DNA from: Spirochaetota bacterium | GTDB lineage: Bacteria > Spirochaetota > Spirochaetia > Treponematales > UBA12059 | Assembly: GCA_026398615.1 (NCBI GenBank) | Contig: JAPLSN010000022.1 | Span: 48,999 to 112,998, forward strand | DNA: 64,000 nt | Reading direction: 5' to 3' | Shown here: positions 22,522 through 30,698 of the stretch, in pieces | Layout: every line of letters starts with the position of its first letter | How positions within the stretch are numbered: position 1 is the stretch's first letter | The notes under the pieces: generated by a model | Database searches by the model: none | What the model was told of the DNA's origin: nothing | What the model saw: only the letters and a program-made list of their open reading frames with translations | Program-made: the position numbers and the translations under genes

Positions 22522-23208
22522 ATGCAAGTAACGGTAAAAGAAGCGGCCACAATGCTCGCGGTATCCGAAAAAACCATCTATCGCTGGATAAAGCAATCGG
22601 CTATTCCTCACTACAAGATCAACGAGCAATATCGCTTCAATCGAACCGAGCTGCTGGAATGGGCTACAGCCCAACGCATGCAGGTATCCCCCGACATTTT
22701 CGTCGAGAGCGGGGAAAGCACGGCTTTCCTGCCAAGTTTGGTGGAGGCGATCATGGCCGGCGGAATCATCTATCGCCTGTCCGGGAAAGACCAGGCTTCG
22801 GTTCTGAAATCCATCGTGGACAGCATAAAGCTTCCCGAAGAGGTGGATCGAACATTCCTGTACCAGGTATTGCTTGCCCGCGAAACGCTCGGATCGACGG
22901 GCATCGGCGATGGGATTGCCATTCCCCATGTGCGAAATCCGGTTGTCCTCCATCTGTCCAAGCCCACCGTAACCCTTTGTTTCCTGGAAAATCCGATAGA
23001 TTTCAAGGCACTGGACGGCAAACCGGTCAATGTCCTGTTCACGATCACCAGTCCCACGGTACGTGCCCACCTGCACTTGCTGTCAAGGGTCGGTTTCGTC
23101 CTGCATGACAGGAACCTGAAAGACGCGTTGTTGAGGCAAGCCCCTCGCGAAGAGCTGCTGGATCTTCTTGCCCGGGCCGAAGCCGAAATACCCGAAGCGA
23201 ATAAATGA
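22522..23208 (+). CDS. HTH (excisionase-type) / PTS EIIA fusion regulator
   Basis: 228 residues. Residues 1-50 form a MerR/excisionase-type helix-turn-helix (VKEAATMLAVSEKTIYRWIK ... YRFNRTELLEWA). Residues about 75-225 are an EIIA domain of the fructose/nitrogen PTS class, with the phosphorylatable His136 in GIAIPHVRNP, followed by FLENPIDFKALDGKPVNVLF. No EIIB or EIIC accompanies it. It is therefore likely to read phosphate flux from HPr or NPr and change DNA binding. It ends 21 bases before the first gene of the hydrogenase-related operon, so that operon is the natural target. Start chosen at 22522 because the HTH begins there. Confidence 0.85.
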   Translation: MQVTVKEAATMLAVSEKTIYRWIKQSAIPHYKINEQYRFNRTELLEWATAQRMQVSPDIFVESGESTAFLPSLVEAIMAGGIIYRLSGKDQASVLKSIVDSIKLPEEVDRTFLYQVLLARETLGSTGIGDGIAIPHVRNPVVLHLSKPTVTLCFLENPIDFKALDGKPVNVLFTITSPTVRAHLHLLSRVGFVLHDRNLKDALLRQAPREELLDLLARAEAEIPEANK

Positions 23209-23229
23209 TGGCAATATGAGGAGCATTCC

Positions 23230-25242
23230 GTGCCTGTCAATCTGAACGCCATCGCGATCGTCCTCATGGCAACGAGCGGGATCCCGGGCTTGTTCATGCC
23301 GCGCGCATCGGCGTGGGGCCAGCGCATCGCGACCTGCATGGTTTGCCTCGGGGTCCTGGCGGGTTTGACGGGCGTCGGCATCGGTTTTATCCATCCCGAC
23401 TGCACCATATATATTTTGCCCTGGCAAGCATCGCGAGGCGCCCTGGTGGGAATCGATGCGCTCAGCGCGTTTTTCATGGTTCCCATCCTGGTGATGGGGG
23501 GGCTTGGATCCATTTATGGGTTGAGCTACTGGCCACAAAAGAGGAAAGCGCGGACCGCGCCCAAGCTCCAGTTCTTCTGGGGTACGCTGATGGCGGGCAT
23601 GTCGCTGCTGGTCATCGGCAAGAACGCCATGGCCTTCCTGCTGGGTTGGGAAATCATGGCCCTCTCCGCTTTTTTCCTCATTTCGACCGAAGACGACAGG
23701 AAAGAATGCCGGGAAAGCGGTCTGGTATATATGATAGCCACCCACCTCGGTACGCTGACCCTGTTTGGCCTGTTCGTTCTCTGGCGATATGCCACGGGAT
23801 CCTTCGATCTCGTTCCCATGCCCGCCGCCGGCTCTTCGGTGCTGGTCGTGAACCTGCTGTTTTTCCTGGCGCTTGTCGGGTTCGGACTCAAGGCAGGCAT
23901 CATGCCCCTGCATTTCTGGCTTCCCGGCGCCCATGCCGCCGCGCCAAGCCATGTTTCGGCGATACTCTCCGGAGTCATGCTTAAAATGGGCATATACGGG
24001 CTCGTGCGCATGCTGTCGCTCCTGCCCGACCCGCCCGCCTTGTGGGGGGGGCTCATTCTCTTTCTGGGTGCGACGAGCGGCTTGCTGGGCGTGGTGTTTG
24101 CCCTCGCCCAACATGACCTCAAGCGGCTTCTCGCATACCATAGCGTCGAAAACATCGGGATCATCCTCATGGGGTTGGGCCTGGCCATGCTGGGGCGGAG
24201 CTACGACCGGCCCGAATGGATACTGCTGGGCATGGCTGGCTGCCTGCTCCACGTCTGGAATCACGGCCTGTTCAAGTCATTGCTGTTCCTGGGAGCGGGG
24301 TCGATCATGCACGGGGCGCATACGCGCCAGATCGACGAACTGGGAGGGCTCGCCAGGCGCATGCCATGGACTGCCACGCTTTTCCTCGTCGGTGCCGTGG
24401 CCATCTGCGGGCTGCCGCCGCTGAACGGTTTCATCAGCGAGTTCCTCGTGTATGTCGGGCTTTTCCGGACATTCCTGCAGCCGATGCATGCCGCTTCCCT
24501 GGCGATAGTGGCGGTGCCCGCACTCGCCATGATAGGGGCTCTGGCCGTGGCTTGTTTCGTGAAGGTCTATGGAACGGTTTTCCTGGGCTTGCCTCGAACG
24601 CAAGCGGCTTCGCGAGCCCATGAATCTCAGGCGACCATGGTCATCCCCATGCTCGTCCTGGCCATTTCATGTCTGACCATCGGGTTTGCGCCCGGTCTCG
24701 TGGCGCCCGTCCTGGAACAGGCCGTCGCTGCATGGCAGTTCCATCCGGCATCAACCGTAGACGGCCTCGCCTTGACCACCCTGGTCCCCCTGGGAGCGCT
24801 CGGCAGCATGGTCCTTGTCCTGTTGGCCGCATCGATTCTCCCGGCCCTGTATGTCTGGTCCAGGCGCACGGTGCGCAAGGATGTGGGCACTTGGGATTGC
24901 GGATACGCGCGGCCCGGACCACGGATGCAATATACGTCTTCATCGTTCGCGCAATCCCTGGTCTGTCTGTTCAAGTCGATCTTGAAGCCCCGGACGCATG
25001 AACCGGATATACAGGGGTATTCCCCGCCCCCATCCGCCATGGCCAGCCACGTCGACGAGGTGGTGCTGGATCGTGCGCTCATCCCGGGTTTTCAATCGTT
25101 CAGGAAACGCCTGGGCTGGTTCAACCGTTTCCAGCAAGGCCAGATCCAAAACTACATTTTTTACATATTGGCGGCACTCCTCGCGCTGTTGGCGACGCTG
25201 GTGCCGTTCAGGGCTCTATTGGCCAGCTTGCTCGTATCCTGA
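23230..25242 (+). CDS. HyfB-like proton-pumping membrane subunit of a hydrogenase-related (Ehr-type) complex
   Basis: 670 residues, about 14-16 transmembrane helices, NuoL/MrpA family. Conserved antiporter features: LGWEIMALSAFFLI, the FGLKAGIMPLHFWLPGAHAAAPSHVSA region (about residues 217-242) and HDLKRLLAYHSVENIGIILMG, which carry the channel lysines and histidines. The extended C-terminus is typical of HyfB/HycC rather than NuoL. GTG start with GAGGAG eight bases upstream. First of six genes in the order B-C-E-F-G-(H+I) of hydrogenase 4. Role: moving ions across the inner membrane, driven by electron transfer in the peripheral arm. Confidence 0.9.
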   Translation: MPVNLNAIAIVLMATSGIPGLFMPRASAWGQRIATCMVCLGVLAGLTGVGIGFIHPDCTIYILPWQASRGALVGIDALSAFFMVPILVMGGLGSIYGLSYWPQKRKARTAPKLQFFWGTLMAGMSLLVIGKNAMAFLLGWEIMALSAFFLISTEDDRKECRESGLVYMIATHLGTLTLFGLFVLWRYATGSFDLVPMPAAGSSVLVVNLLFFLALVGFGLKAGIMPLHFWLPGAHAAAPSHVSAILSGVMLKMGIYGLVRMLSLLPDPPALWGGLILFLGATSGLLGVVFALAQHDLKRLLAYHSVENIGIILMGLGLAMLGRSYDRPEWILLGMAGCLLHVWNHGLFKSLLFLGAGSIMHGAHTRQIDELGGLARRMPWTATLFLVGAVAICGLPPLNGFISEFLVYVGLFRTFLQPMHAASLAIVAVPALAMIGALAVACFVKVYGTVFLGLPRTQAASRAHESQATMVIPMLVLAISCLTIGFAPGLVAPVLEQAVAAWQFHPASTVDGLALTTLVPLGALGSMVLVLLAASILPALYVWSRRTVRKDVGTWDCGYARPGPRMQYTSSSFAQSLVCLFKSILKPRTHEPDIQGYSPPPSAMASHVDEVVLDRALIPGFQSFRKRLGWFNRFQQGQIQNYIFYILAALLALLATLVPFRALLASLLVS

Positions 25243-25292
25243 GACCGGGCGAGCCGGTTTTTCACCCGCATGAAAGGAAGGGGAGCCGGCCC

Positions 25293-26204
25293 ATGACAGA
25301 CATCGTCGTTCATCTGGCGCTTTTATTGGTTTTCCCGCCCCTGTTGCTGGGCGTCATCAACAAGACGAAGGCGAGATGGGCGGGCCGCGTCGGCGCGCCG
25401 TTTTTCCAGCCTTACTACGACATCCTGAAACTCTTGCGCAAGGGCATGGTGCTGAGCACGACGACGACCTGGGTTTTCCGCGCCGCCCCGATCATTACCC
25501 TTTCATCCGTTCTCGCGGCGGGCGTCCTGGTTCCGTTCGGGAACTCGCCCGCGCCCGTCGCTTTCACGGGGGACTTCCTGCTCTTCGCCTATCTTTTCGG
25601 CCTCGCCAGGTTTTTCACCACGAGCGCCGCCCTGGACACGGGTTCGGCCTTCGAAGGCATGGGAGCCGCGCGCGAAGTCACCTTCGCCGCGCTGACCGAG
25701 CCCGCCATGTTTTTCGCTTTTCTCGTGCTGGCGAAACTATCCGGCTCGCTTTCCCTCGGCGGCATGCTGCACTCAGGCGGTGCGTCCGCGTATCCCGCGG
25801 GAAGCGTCGCGCCCCTTGTCCTGACCGTACTGGGGCTTTTCATCGTCCTCCTCGCGGAAAACAGCCGCATCCCGGTGGATGATCCCGCCACGCATCTCGA
25901 GTTGACCATGATCCACGAAGTCATGGTGCTCGATCACAGCGGACCTCTGTTCGGCATCATCGAGTATTCCTCGGCATTGAAGCTGTTCGTGATGGGTTCC
26001 GTCCTCCTCGGCGTCGCGACCCCCTGGTTTTCTTGGAATGGATGGCTCGACTGGCCGGTTTTCATCTCGGGGATGCTGGGTTTGGCCGTCGTCGTGGGAA
26101 CCATCGAATCGATCATGGCACGATTGCGCATGCCCCGCGTGCCTTCATTGCTCATCGCCGCGATCCTCCTGTGCGGTTCGGCTTTCGTCATGCTGGTGAG
26201 GTAA
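25293..26204 (+). CDS. HyfC/NuoH-like membrane subunit
   Basis: 303 residues, about eight transmembrane helices. This is the subunit that joins the ion-pumping membrane arm to the peripheral electron-transfer arm. Family marks: INKTKARWAGRVGAPFFQPY near the N-terminus, the cytoplasmic loop ENSRIPVDDPATHLELTMIH with conserved acidic residues, and LDHSGPLFG. GGGGAG lies about eight bases upstream of the ATG. Four bases separate it from the next gene. Confidence 0.92.
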   Translation: MTDIVVHLALLLVFPPLLLGVINKTKARWAGRVGAPFFQPYYDILKLLRKGMVLSTTTTWVFRAAPIITLSSVLAAGVLVPFGNSPAPVAFTGDFLLFAYLFGLARFFTTSAALDTGSAFEGMGAAREVTFAALTEPAMFFAFLVLAKLSGSLSLGGMLHSGGASAYPAGSVAPLVLTVLGLFIVLLAENSRIPVDDPATHLELTMIHEVMVLDHSGPLFGIIEYSSALKLFVMGSVLLGVATPWFSWNGWLDWPVFISGMLGLAVVVGTIESIMARLRMPRVPSLLIAAILLCGSAFVMLVR

Positions 26205-26208
26205 TGCG

Positions 26209-26850
26209 ATGAATGATGTACTCAACGCCCTTTTCGTCCTCATCCTGACGCTCAACCTTTTCGCCCTCGGCAACGGCAGGATACTGTCCGTCATCCGCAT
26301 CGTGGCCGCGCAGGGAGTCTTGCTGGGAATCCTGCCCCTGTTGATGCATGAGCATCTCACCTTCCCGGAAGTACTCTCGTCGGCCGCGGCCATTTCCCTG
26401 AAAGGCATCGTCATACCGGGCATCATGGCCAAGGCCCTGCGCGACGCCCAGATGAAGCGCGAAGTCGAACCACTGGTCGGCCTCCTGCCTTCGACGATCA
26501 TCGGGGCCCTGGTGACGGCACTGGCTTTCCTGGTTTTCAGCCGCGTTGACCCGGCCAGTCGGTCGGACGCATCCCTCATCATTCCCACGTCCATCACGAC
26601 CGTCCTCGCAGGCTTCATCCTGTTGACGACCCGCTTCAAGGCGCTCTCCCAGGTCCTGGGTTACCTCGTGCTCGAGAACGGCATCTATATATTCAGCCTC
26701 CTGCTCGTGGAGGCCATTCCGTTGGTCGTGGAGATGGGAATCCTGCTCGATCTCCTCGTCAGCGTATTCATCGTTTCCATAATCACCAACCATATCAACC
26801 GCGCGTTTTCTTCCCTCGATACGCGCAGGCTTGCCTCTCTCAAGGAGTGA
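26209..26850 (+). CDS. HyfE-like membrane subunit
   Basis: 213 residues, about seven transmembrane helices, related to HyfE and to NuoK/MrpC-like subunits of group 4 hydrogenases. Visible blocks: GRILSVIRIVAAQGVLLGIL, LTTRFKALSQVLGYLVLENG and the C-terminal SIITNHINRAF. Position third in the operon fits hydrogenase 4 order (HyfD is absent here). It probably forms part of the ion-translocating membrane arm. Confidence 0.88.
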   Translation: MNDVLNALFVLILTLNLFALGNGRILSVIRIVAAQGVLLGILPLLMHEHLTFPEVLSSAAAISLKGIVIPGIMAKALRDAQMKREVEPLVGLLPSTIIGALVTALAFLVFSRVDPASRSDASLIIPTSITTVLAGFILLTTRFKALSQVLGYLVLENGIYIFSLLLVEAIPLVVEMGILLDLLVSVFIVSIITNHINRAFSSLDTRRLASLKE

Positions 26851-26853
26851 TCC

Positions 26854-28287
26854 ATGGCGTTTGTCCTGATCCTGTTTCCTTTGGCCATGGCAGGTCTGGC
26901 GCTGTCCATCCCATCCAACCGCTGGCGGCCGGTATTGCTGCCGATGGCGGCGGCGGTTCATGCGGCCGGCACCGTCGCGGTGCTCATGCGCCCGGAATGG
27001 GGAAGCACCTTCGCATGGCTCGTGCTCGATCCCGTCGGCAAGGTGATCCTGCTGACGGTTTCCGTGCTCTATTTTTTCTCGTCGTTCTACGCGGTCGGCT
27101 ATCTCAAGTACCGCGAGGAACGCTCCAACCGTTTCTTCACCGCCTGTCTCCTGGCATTCCTGGGCCTCATCAGCCTGGCCATATGGTCGCACGACCTGGG
27201 TCTCATGTGGGTGGCCATCGAAGGCACCACCCTGGTGACGGCGCCGCTCATCTATTTCAACCGTTCGCAGCGCAGCATCGAAGCCACCTGGAAATACCTG
27301 CTTGTCGGATCTGTCGGCATAGCGCTGGCCCTCCTCGGCACCTTCTTCCTGGCCTATTCGTCCCTGCAGGGAGGCTTCGGAGCGACCCTCGGATTCGAGG
27401 ATCTGCTGCGCAACGCGCCCGGCCTGTCCAAAACCTGGCTCCGGGCTTCATTCATACTTTTCCTCGTGGGCTACGGCACCAAGATGGGACTGGCGCCGAT
27501 GCATACATGGAAACCCGACGCATACGGCGAGGCTCCCGGCGTCGTCGGCGCGATTTTCGCGGGCGGCGTGACGAGCGGCGCGTTCCTGGCGCTGCTGCGA
27601 ATATTCCAGATCTGCGATGCTGCCGGTGAAAACCCCTTCGCTTCCAGGCTTCTCGTCTTCATGGGCCTGTTCACGATGACCGTCGCGGGCGTCTTCATGG
27701 CAAGCCAGCGCGATTTCAAGCGCATGCTGGCGTATTCCAGCATCGAGCACATGGGAATCCTCACCCTGGGCCTGGGCATAGGCGCGCCGGCGCTTTTCGG
27801 TACCATGCTCCACGTCCTCACCAACGGGATGACGAAGGGAGTCCTCTTCCTGTCGGCGGGGAACATCCACAGGGCGTACGCCAGCAAGAGCATCGATCAG
27901 GTACAGGGCGCTCTCAGACGGGTGCCCCTGTCCGGAGCCTTGTTCCTCGCTGGCTTCTTCGCGATAACGGGATCGCCGCCCTTCGGGCCGTTCATCAGCG
28001 AGTTCTCCATATTGAACGGCGTTTTCACCGCCGGACACTTCGCCGCCGGCGCGCTGTTCCTCGTGCTTCTCCTGGTCGTGTTCATGGGGATGGGCATCAC
28101 CGTGCTCAAGGTGGTGCAAGGGCGCGTTCCGCTCGACGTCGAGGGATCCGACTATCACGAAAGTTTCCTGACGGCGGCGCCGGTGCTGGCATTCATGGCC
28201 ATCGTCGTGCTCCTGGGCCTGTACATACCCGCACCACTCCAGACCCTGCTCGACGACGCAGTGAAATTCCTGGGGAACCGATCGTGA
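26854..28287 (+). CDS. HyfF-like proton-pumping membrane subunit
   Basis: 477 residues, about 14 transmembrane helices, NuoM/NuoN/MrpD family. KYREERSNRFFTACLLAFLG, WKYLLVGSVGIALALLGTFF, GYGTKMGLAPMHTWKPDAYG and QRDFKRMLAYSSIEHMGILT hold the conserved channel Lys, His and Glu residues. AAGGAG before the ATG. It is the second antiporter-like subunit of the complex. Its stop overlaps the GTG start of the large-subunit gene (28284-28287), implying coupled translation. Confidence 0.92.
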   Translation: MAFVLILFPLAMAGLALSIPSNRWRPVLLPMAAAVHAAGTVAVLMRPEWGSTFAWLVLDPVGKVILLTVSVLYFFSSFYAVGYLKYREERSNRFFTACLLAFLGLISLAIWSHDLGLMWVAIEGTTLVTAPLIYFNRSQRSIEATWKYLLVGSVGIALALLGTFFLAYSSLQGGFGATLGFEDLLRNAPGLSKTWLRASFILFLVGYGTKMGLAPMHTWKPDAYGEAPGVVGAIFAGGVTSGAFLALLRIFQICDAAGENPFASRLLVFMGLFTMTVAGVFMASQRDFKRMLAYSSIEHMGILTLGLGIGAPALFGTMLHVLTNGMTKGVLFLSAGNIHRAYASKSIDQVQGALRRVPLSGALFLAGFFAITGSPPFGPFISEFSILNGVFTAGHFAAGALFLVLLLVVFMGMGITVLKVVQGRVPLDVEGSDYHESFLTAAPVLAFMAIVVLLGLYIPAPLQTLLDDAVKFLGNRS

Positions 28288-29816
28288 CCCGGGCACGCGC
28301 CGGTCTTGCGCCCATCCACAACGGCAATTCGATCCGGCTCGAGACGATTCCCACGCTCGGCTTCGGCGATTTCCAGGATGCCATTCTAGCGGCGGTTGGC
28401 GGCGGGCAACGCGTATGTGCCCTGTTCGGAGCGGGCACCGGAAAGCCCGATACGACCGCCCTCTACGTCGTGCTCGCGGACGACGCGGGGAACGGTCTTG
28501 CCGCGGGCAGGACCGAGGTGGCGGGATCGGGCTTCCCCTCGCTCACGCCGCGTTGCCCGAGCGTCCATCTTTTCGAGCGCGAGATCGCGGAGCAATTCGG
28601 CATCCGGGCGGTGGGGCACCCATGGTTCAAACCGGTACGCTATAGCCGCTCGTGGACGGGCCGCGATGCGTGGGACCGACCGCTTCCGGAGGCCATACTT
28701 CCGGCTGTCGGCGATTTCTACCGCGTGGAGGGCGAACAGGTGCACGAGGTGGCCGTCGGCCCCGTGCACGCGGGCGTCATCGAGCCCGGGCATTTCCGTT
28801 TTCAGTGTCATGGCGAAAAGGTGTTTCACCTGGAAATAGCCCTCGGGTATCAGCACCGAGGCATCGAGGAAGCCATGGAGAGGGGGCCGACTGCACGATC
28901 CATCCATTACATGGAAACCGCGGCCGGCGACACGACCATCGGCCACGCGACCTGTTACGCCCAGATCGTCGAAGCTTTTTCCCTTACGCAGAAACCGGCC
29001 CGCGCGCAGGTGCTTCGCGGCGTCGCCCTTGAACTGGAGCGCGTCGCCAACCATGTCGGCGACCTTGGAGCGCTCTCAGGCGACGTCGGTTTCCTGCCCA
29101 CCGCCAGTTTCTGCGGGCGTATCCGCGGGGATTTCCTCAACCTGACCTCGCTCCTGTGCGGCAACCGTTTTGGCCGCGGTTTCATCCGCCCGGGCGGCGT
29201 GGGCTTTGACGTCGACCGGCCGCTGACCGACGAGTTGTCGCGCCGGCTGCATGCGCTTGAAAGGGAAACCGCAGATTCGATCAACCTTCTGTGGGACAAC
29301 CAGTCCGTCATGGCCCGCTTCGAGGATACGGGTCCGCTTTCCGGGGAAACCGTCGTGGCGCTGGGCATCGTCGGACCGGCGGCCCGCGCCAGCGGTCTCA
29401 TGCGCGATACCCGCTACGATCAACCTTCGGGCATCTACCGATTCTTCCAGATTCCGGTTTCCACCTGCGATTCGGGGGATGTCTTCGCGCGGGCTTACGT
29501 GCGCTGGATGGAGATCCAGCAGTCCATCGCCTTCATCCGCAGCCAGCTGGCGAACCTGCCCCCGGGAGAGACGTGCGCCGTTCCCGGCGCGCTGGAGCCG
29601 GAGCGTCTTGCCGTCGCGATCAACGAGGGATGGCGCGGTGAAGTCTGTCACGTCGCCATCACGGACAAATCCGGCAGGTTCGCCCGGTACAAGATCGTGG
29701 ATCCGTCATTCCACAATTGGTCCGGCTTGGCCCAGGCGCTGCGCGACCAGGAAATTTCCGACTTCCCGTTGTGCAACAAGAGCTTCAACCTGTCCTATTG
29801 CGGGCATGACCTTTAA
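28284..29816 (+). CDS. HyfG-like large subunit lacking all nickel ligands (Ehr-type)
   Basis: 510 residues, a NuoC-like N-terminal part (about 1-140, with FEREIAEQFGIRAVGH) fused to a NuoD/hydrogenase large-subunit part (LEIALGYQHRGIEEAMERGP). In true NiFe hydrogenases two CxxC motifs hold the metal centre. Here the first, CGxCxxxH, reads AGDTTIGH (residues 214-221), with Ala and Thr in place of Cys. The last, DPCxxC, reads NLSYCG (502-507), with Ser and Gly in place of Cys. There is no cleavable C-terminal extension. It cannot bind NiFe and so belongs with the energy-converting-hydrogenase-related (Ehr) proteins; its substrate, possibly a quinone, is unknown. Confidence 0.9.
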   Translation: MTRARAGLAPIHNGNSIRLETIPTLGFGDFQDAILAAVGGGQRVCALFGAGTGKPDTTALYVVLADDAGNGLAAGRTEVAGSGFPSLTPRCPSVHLFEREIAEQFGIRAVGHPWFKPVRYSRSWTGRDAWDRPLPEAILPAVGDFYRVEGEQVHEVAVGPVHAGVIEPGHFRFQCHGEKVFHLEIALGYQHRGIEEAMERGPTARSIHYMETAAGDTTIGHATCYAQIVEAFSLTQKPARAQVLRGVALELERVANHVGDLGALSGDVGFLPTASFCGRIRGDFLNLTSLLCGNRFGRGFIRPGGVGFDVDRPLTDELSRRLHALERETADSINLLWDNQSVMARFEDTGPLSGETVVALGIVGPAARASGLMRDTRYDQPSGIYRFFQIPVSTCDSGDVFARAYVRWMEIQQSIAFIRSQLANLPPGETCAVPGALEPERLAVAINEGWRGEVCHVAITDKSGRFARYKIVDPSFHNWSGLAQALRDQEISDFPLCNKSFNLSYCGHDL

Positions 29817-29830
29817 ACGGGGGATGGACC

Positions 29831-30631
29831 ATGTATAAGCAGATTCTCGCGCGCATCAGGCAGGGTCATCGGACGATAAGGTTTCCCAAGGCCGTCGCGC
29901 CGGCCTTGCCAGACCGGTTCAGGGGACGACCCTGTTTCGACGCCCGCTTGTGCCGGGCAGAATGCCGGGCAGAATGCCGGGCATGCTCGGATGCCTGTCC
30001 CGTGGGAGCCATCGATCCGTTGAACAAGTCCATCGACCTGGGCAAGTGCATTTTCTGCACCGACTGCATGCGCGCATGCCCCGGGGGAGCCGTCGCTTTC
30101 TCCGGAGACTACCGGCTCGCCGCCCGGAGCCGGCGGGACCTGGTCATCACCGTGGATCAGGAGACGCTGATCCTGGCCCAGGCGCTTGACAGGCGCATGA
30201 AGGGGCTTTTCGGCCGCTCCCTCAAGCTGCGCCAGGTCAGCGCGGGCGGCTGCGGCGCATGCGAAGCCGATGTCAGCGTCCTGGGCACCATTGGCTGGGA
30301 TTGGGGACGTTTCGGCATCCAGTTCGTGGCCTCCCCCCGACACGCCGACGGCATTCTCGTCACCGGCCCCGTGACGAAAAACATGGAACTGGCCCTCAGG
30401 AAAACCTGGGACGCCATACCCGGACCCAAAATCGTCATAGCGTCTGGATCCTGCGCCATCGCGGGCGGCCCGTATGCGGGGCATGACCAGGTACTCGACG
30501 GCGTGGAATCCATTCTTCCCGTGGACTTGTACATTCCCGGCTGTCCGCCGCACCCGCTCACCACGCTGGACGGCCTGTTGCGGCTCCTCGGGAAGATAGG
30601 ACGAAACGGGAGGGTATCCCGCGGGGACTAG
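29831..30631 (+). CDS. ferredoxin-domain / HyfI-like small-subunit fusion
   Basis: 266 residues combining the jobs of HyfH and HyfI. Residues about 35-90 hold two 4Fe-4S motifs: a crowded first one (Cys 41, 45, 49, 52, 56) and a normal second, CIFCTDCMRACP. Residues about 130-260 are the NuoB-type small subunit, with all four proximal-cluster cysteines: CGAC, the Cys of SGSCAI and the Cys of PGCPP. It should pass electrons from a soluble donor towards the large subunit. The first motif contains a 12-bp in-frame repeat (29951-29983) that spaces Cys by four residues instead of three. Last gene of the operon. Confidence 0.9.
   Translation: MYKQILARIRQGHRTIRFPKAVAPALPDRFRGRPCFDARLCRAECRAECRACSDACPVGAIDPLNKSIDLGKCIFCTDCMRACPGGAVAFSGDYRLAARSRRDLVITVDQETLILAQALDRRMKGLFGRSLKLRQVSAGGCGACEADVSVLGTIGWDWGRFGIQFVASPRHADGILVTGPVTKNMELALRKTWDAIPGPKIVIASGSCAIAGGPYAGHDQVLDGVESILPVDLYIPGCPPHPLTTLDGLLRLLGKIGRNGRVSRGD
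29951..29983 (+). repeat. 12-bp in-frame tandem repeat in the ferredoxin motif
   Basis: TGCCGGGCAGAA at 29951-29962 and 29963-29974, with a partial third copy (TGCCGGGCA) at 29975-29983. It codes for repeated Cys-Arg-Ala-Glu within the first iron-sulfur motif. Confidence 0.9.
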
Positions 30632-30698
30632 CGTGCCTCGTCGGGGGGATCGGCTGCGTCCCGATCGCGCGCAGGAAAGCGGTGGCCGCCGGATGGCG

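Noticed and set aside
28284..29816. Functional NiFe hydrogenase or formate hydrogenlyase
   Set aside because: All four Ni-ligand cysteines are replaced, there is no maturation protease site, and no hyp genes or formate dehydrogenase are in the window.
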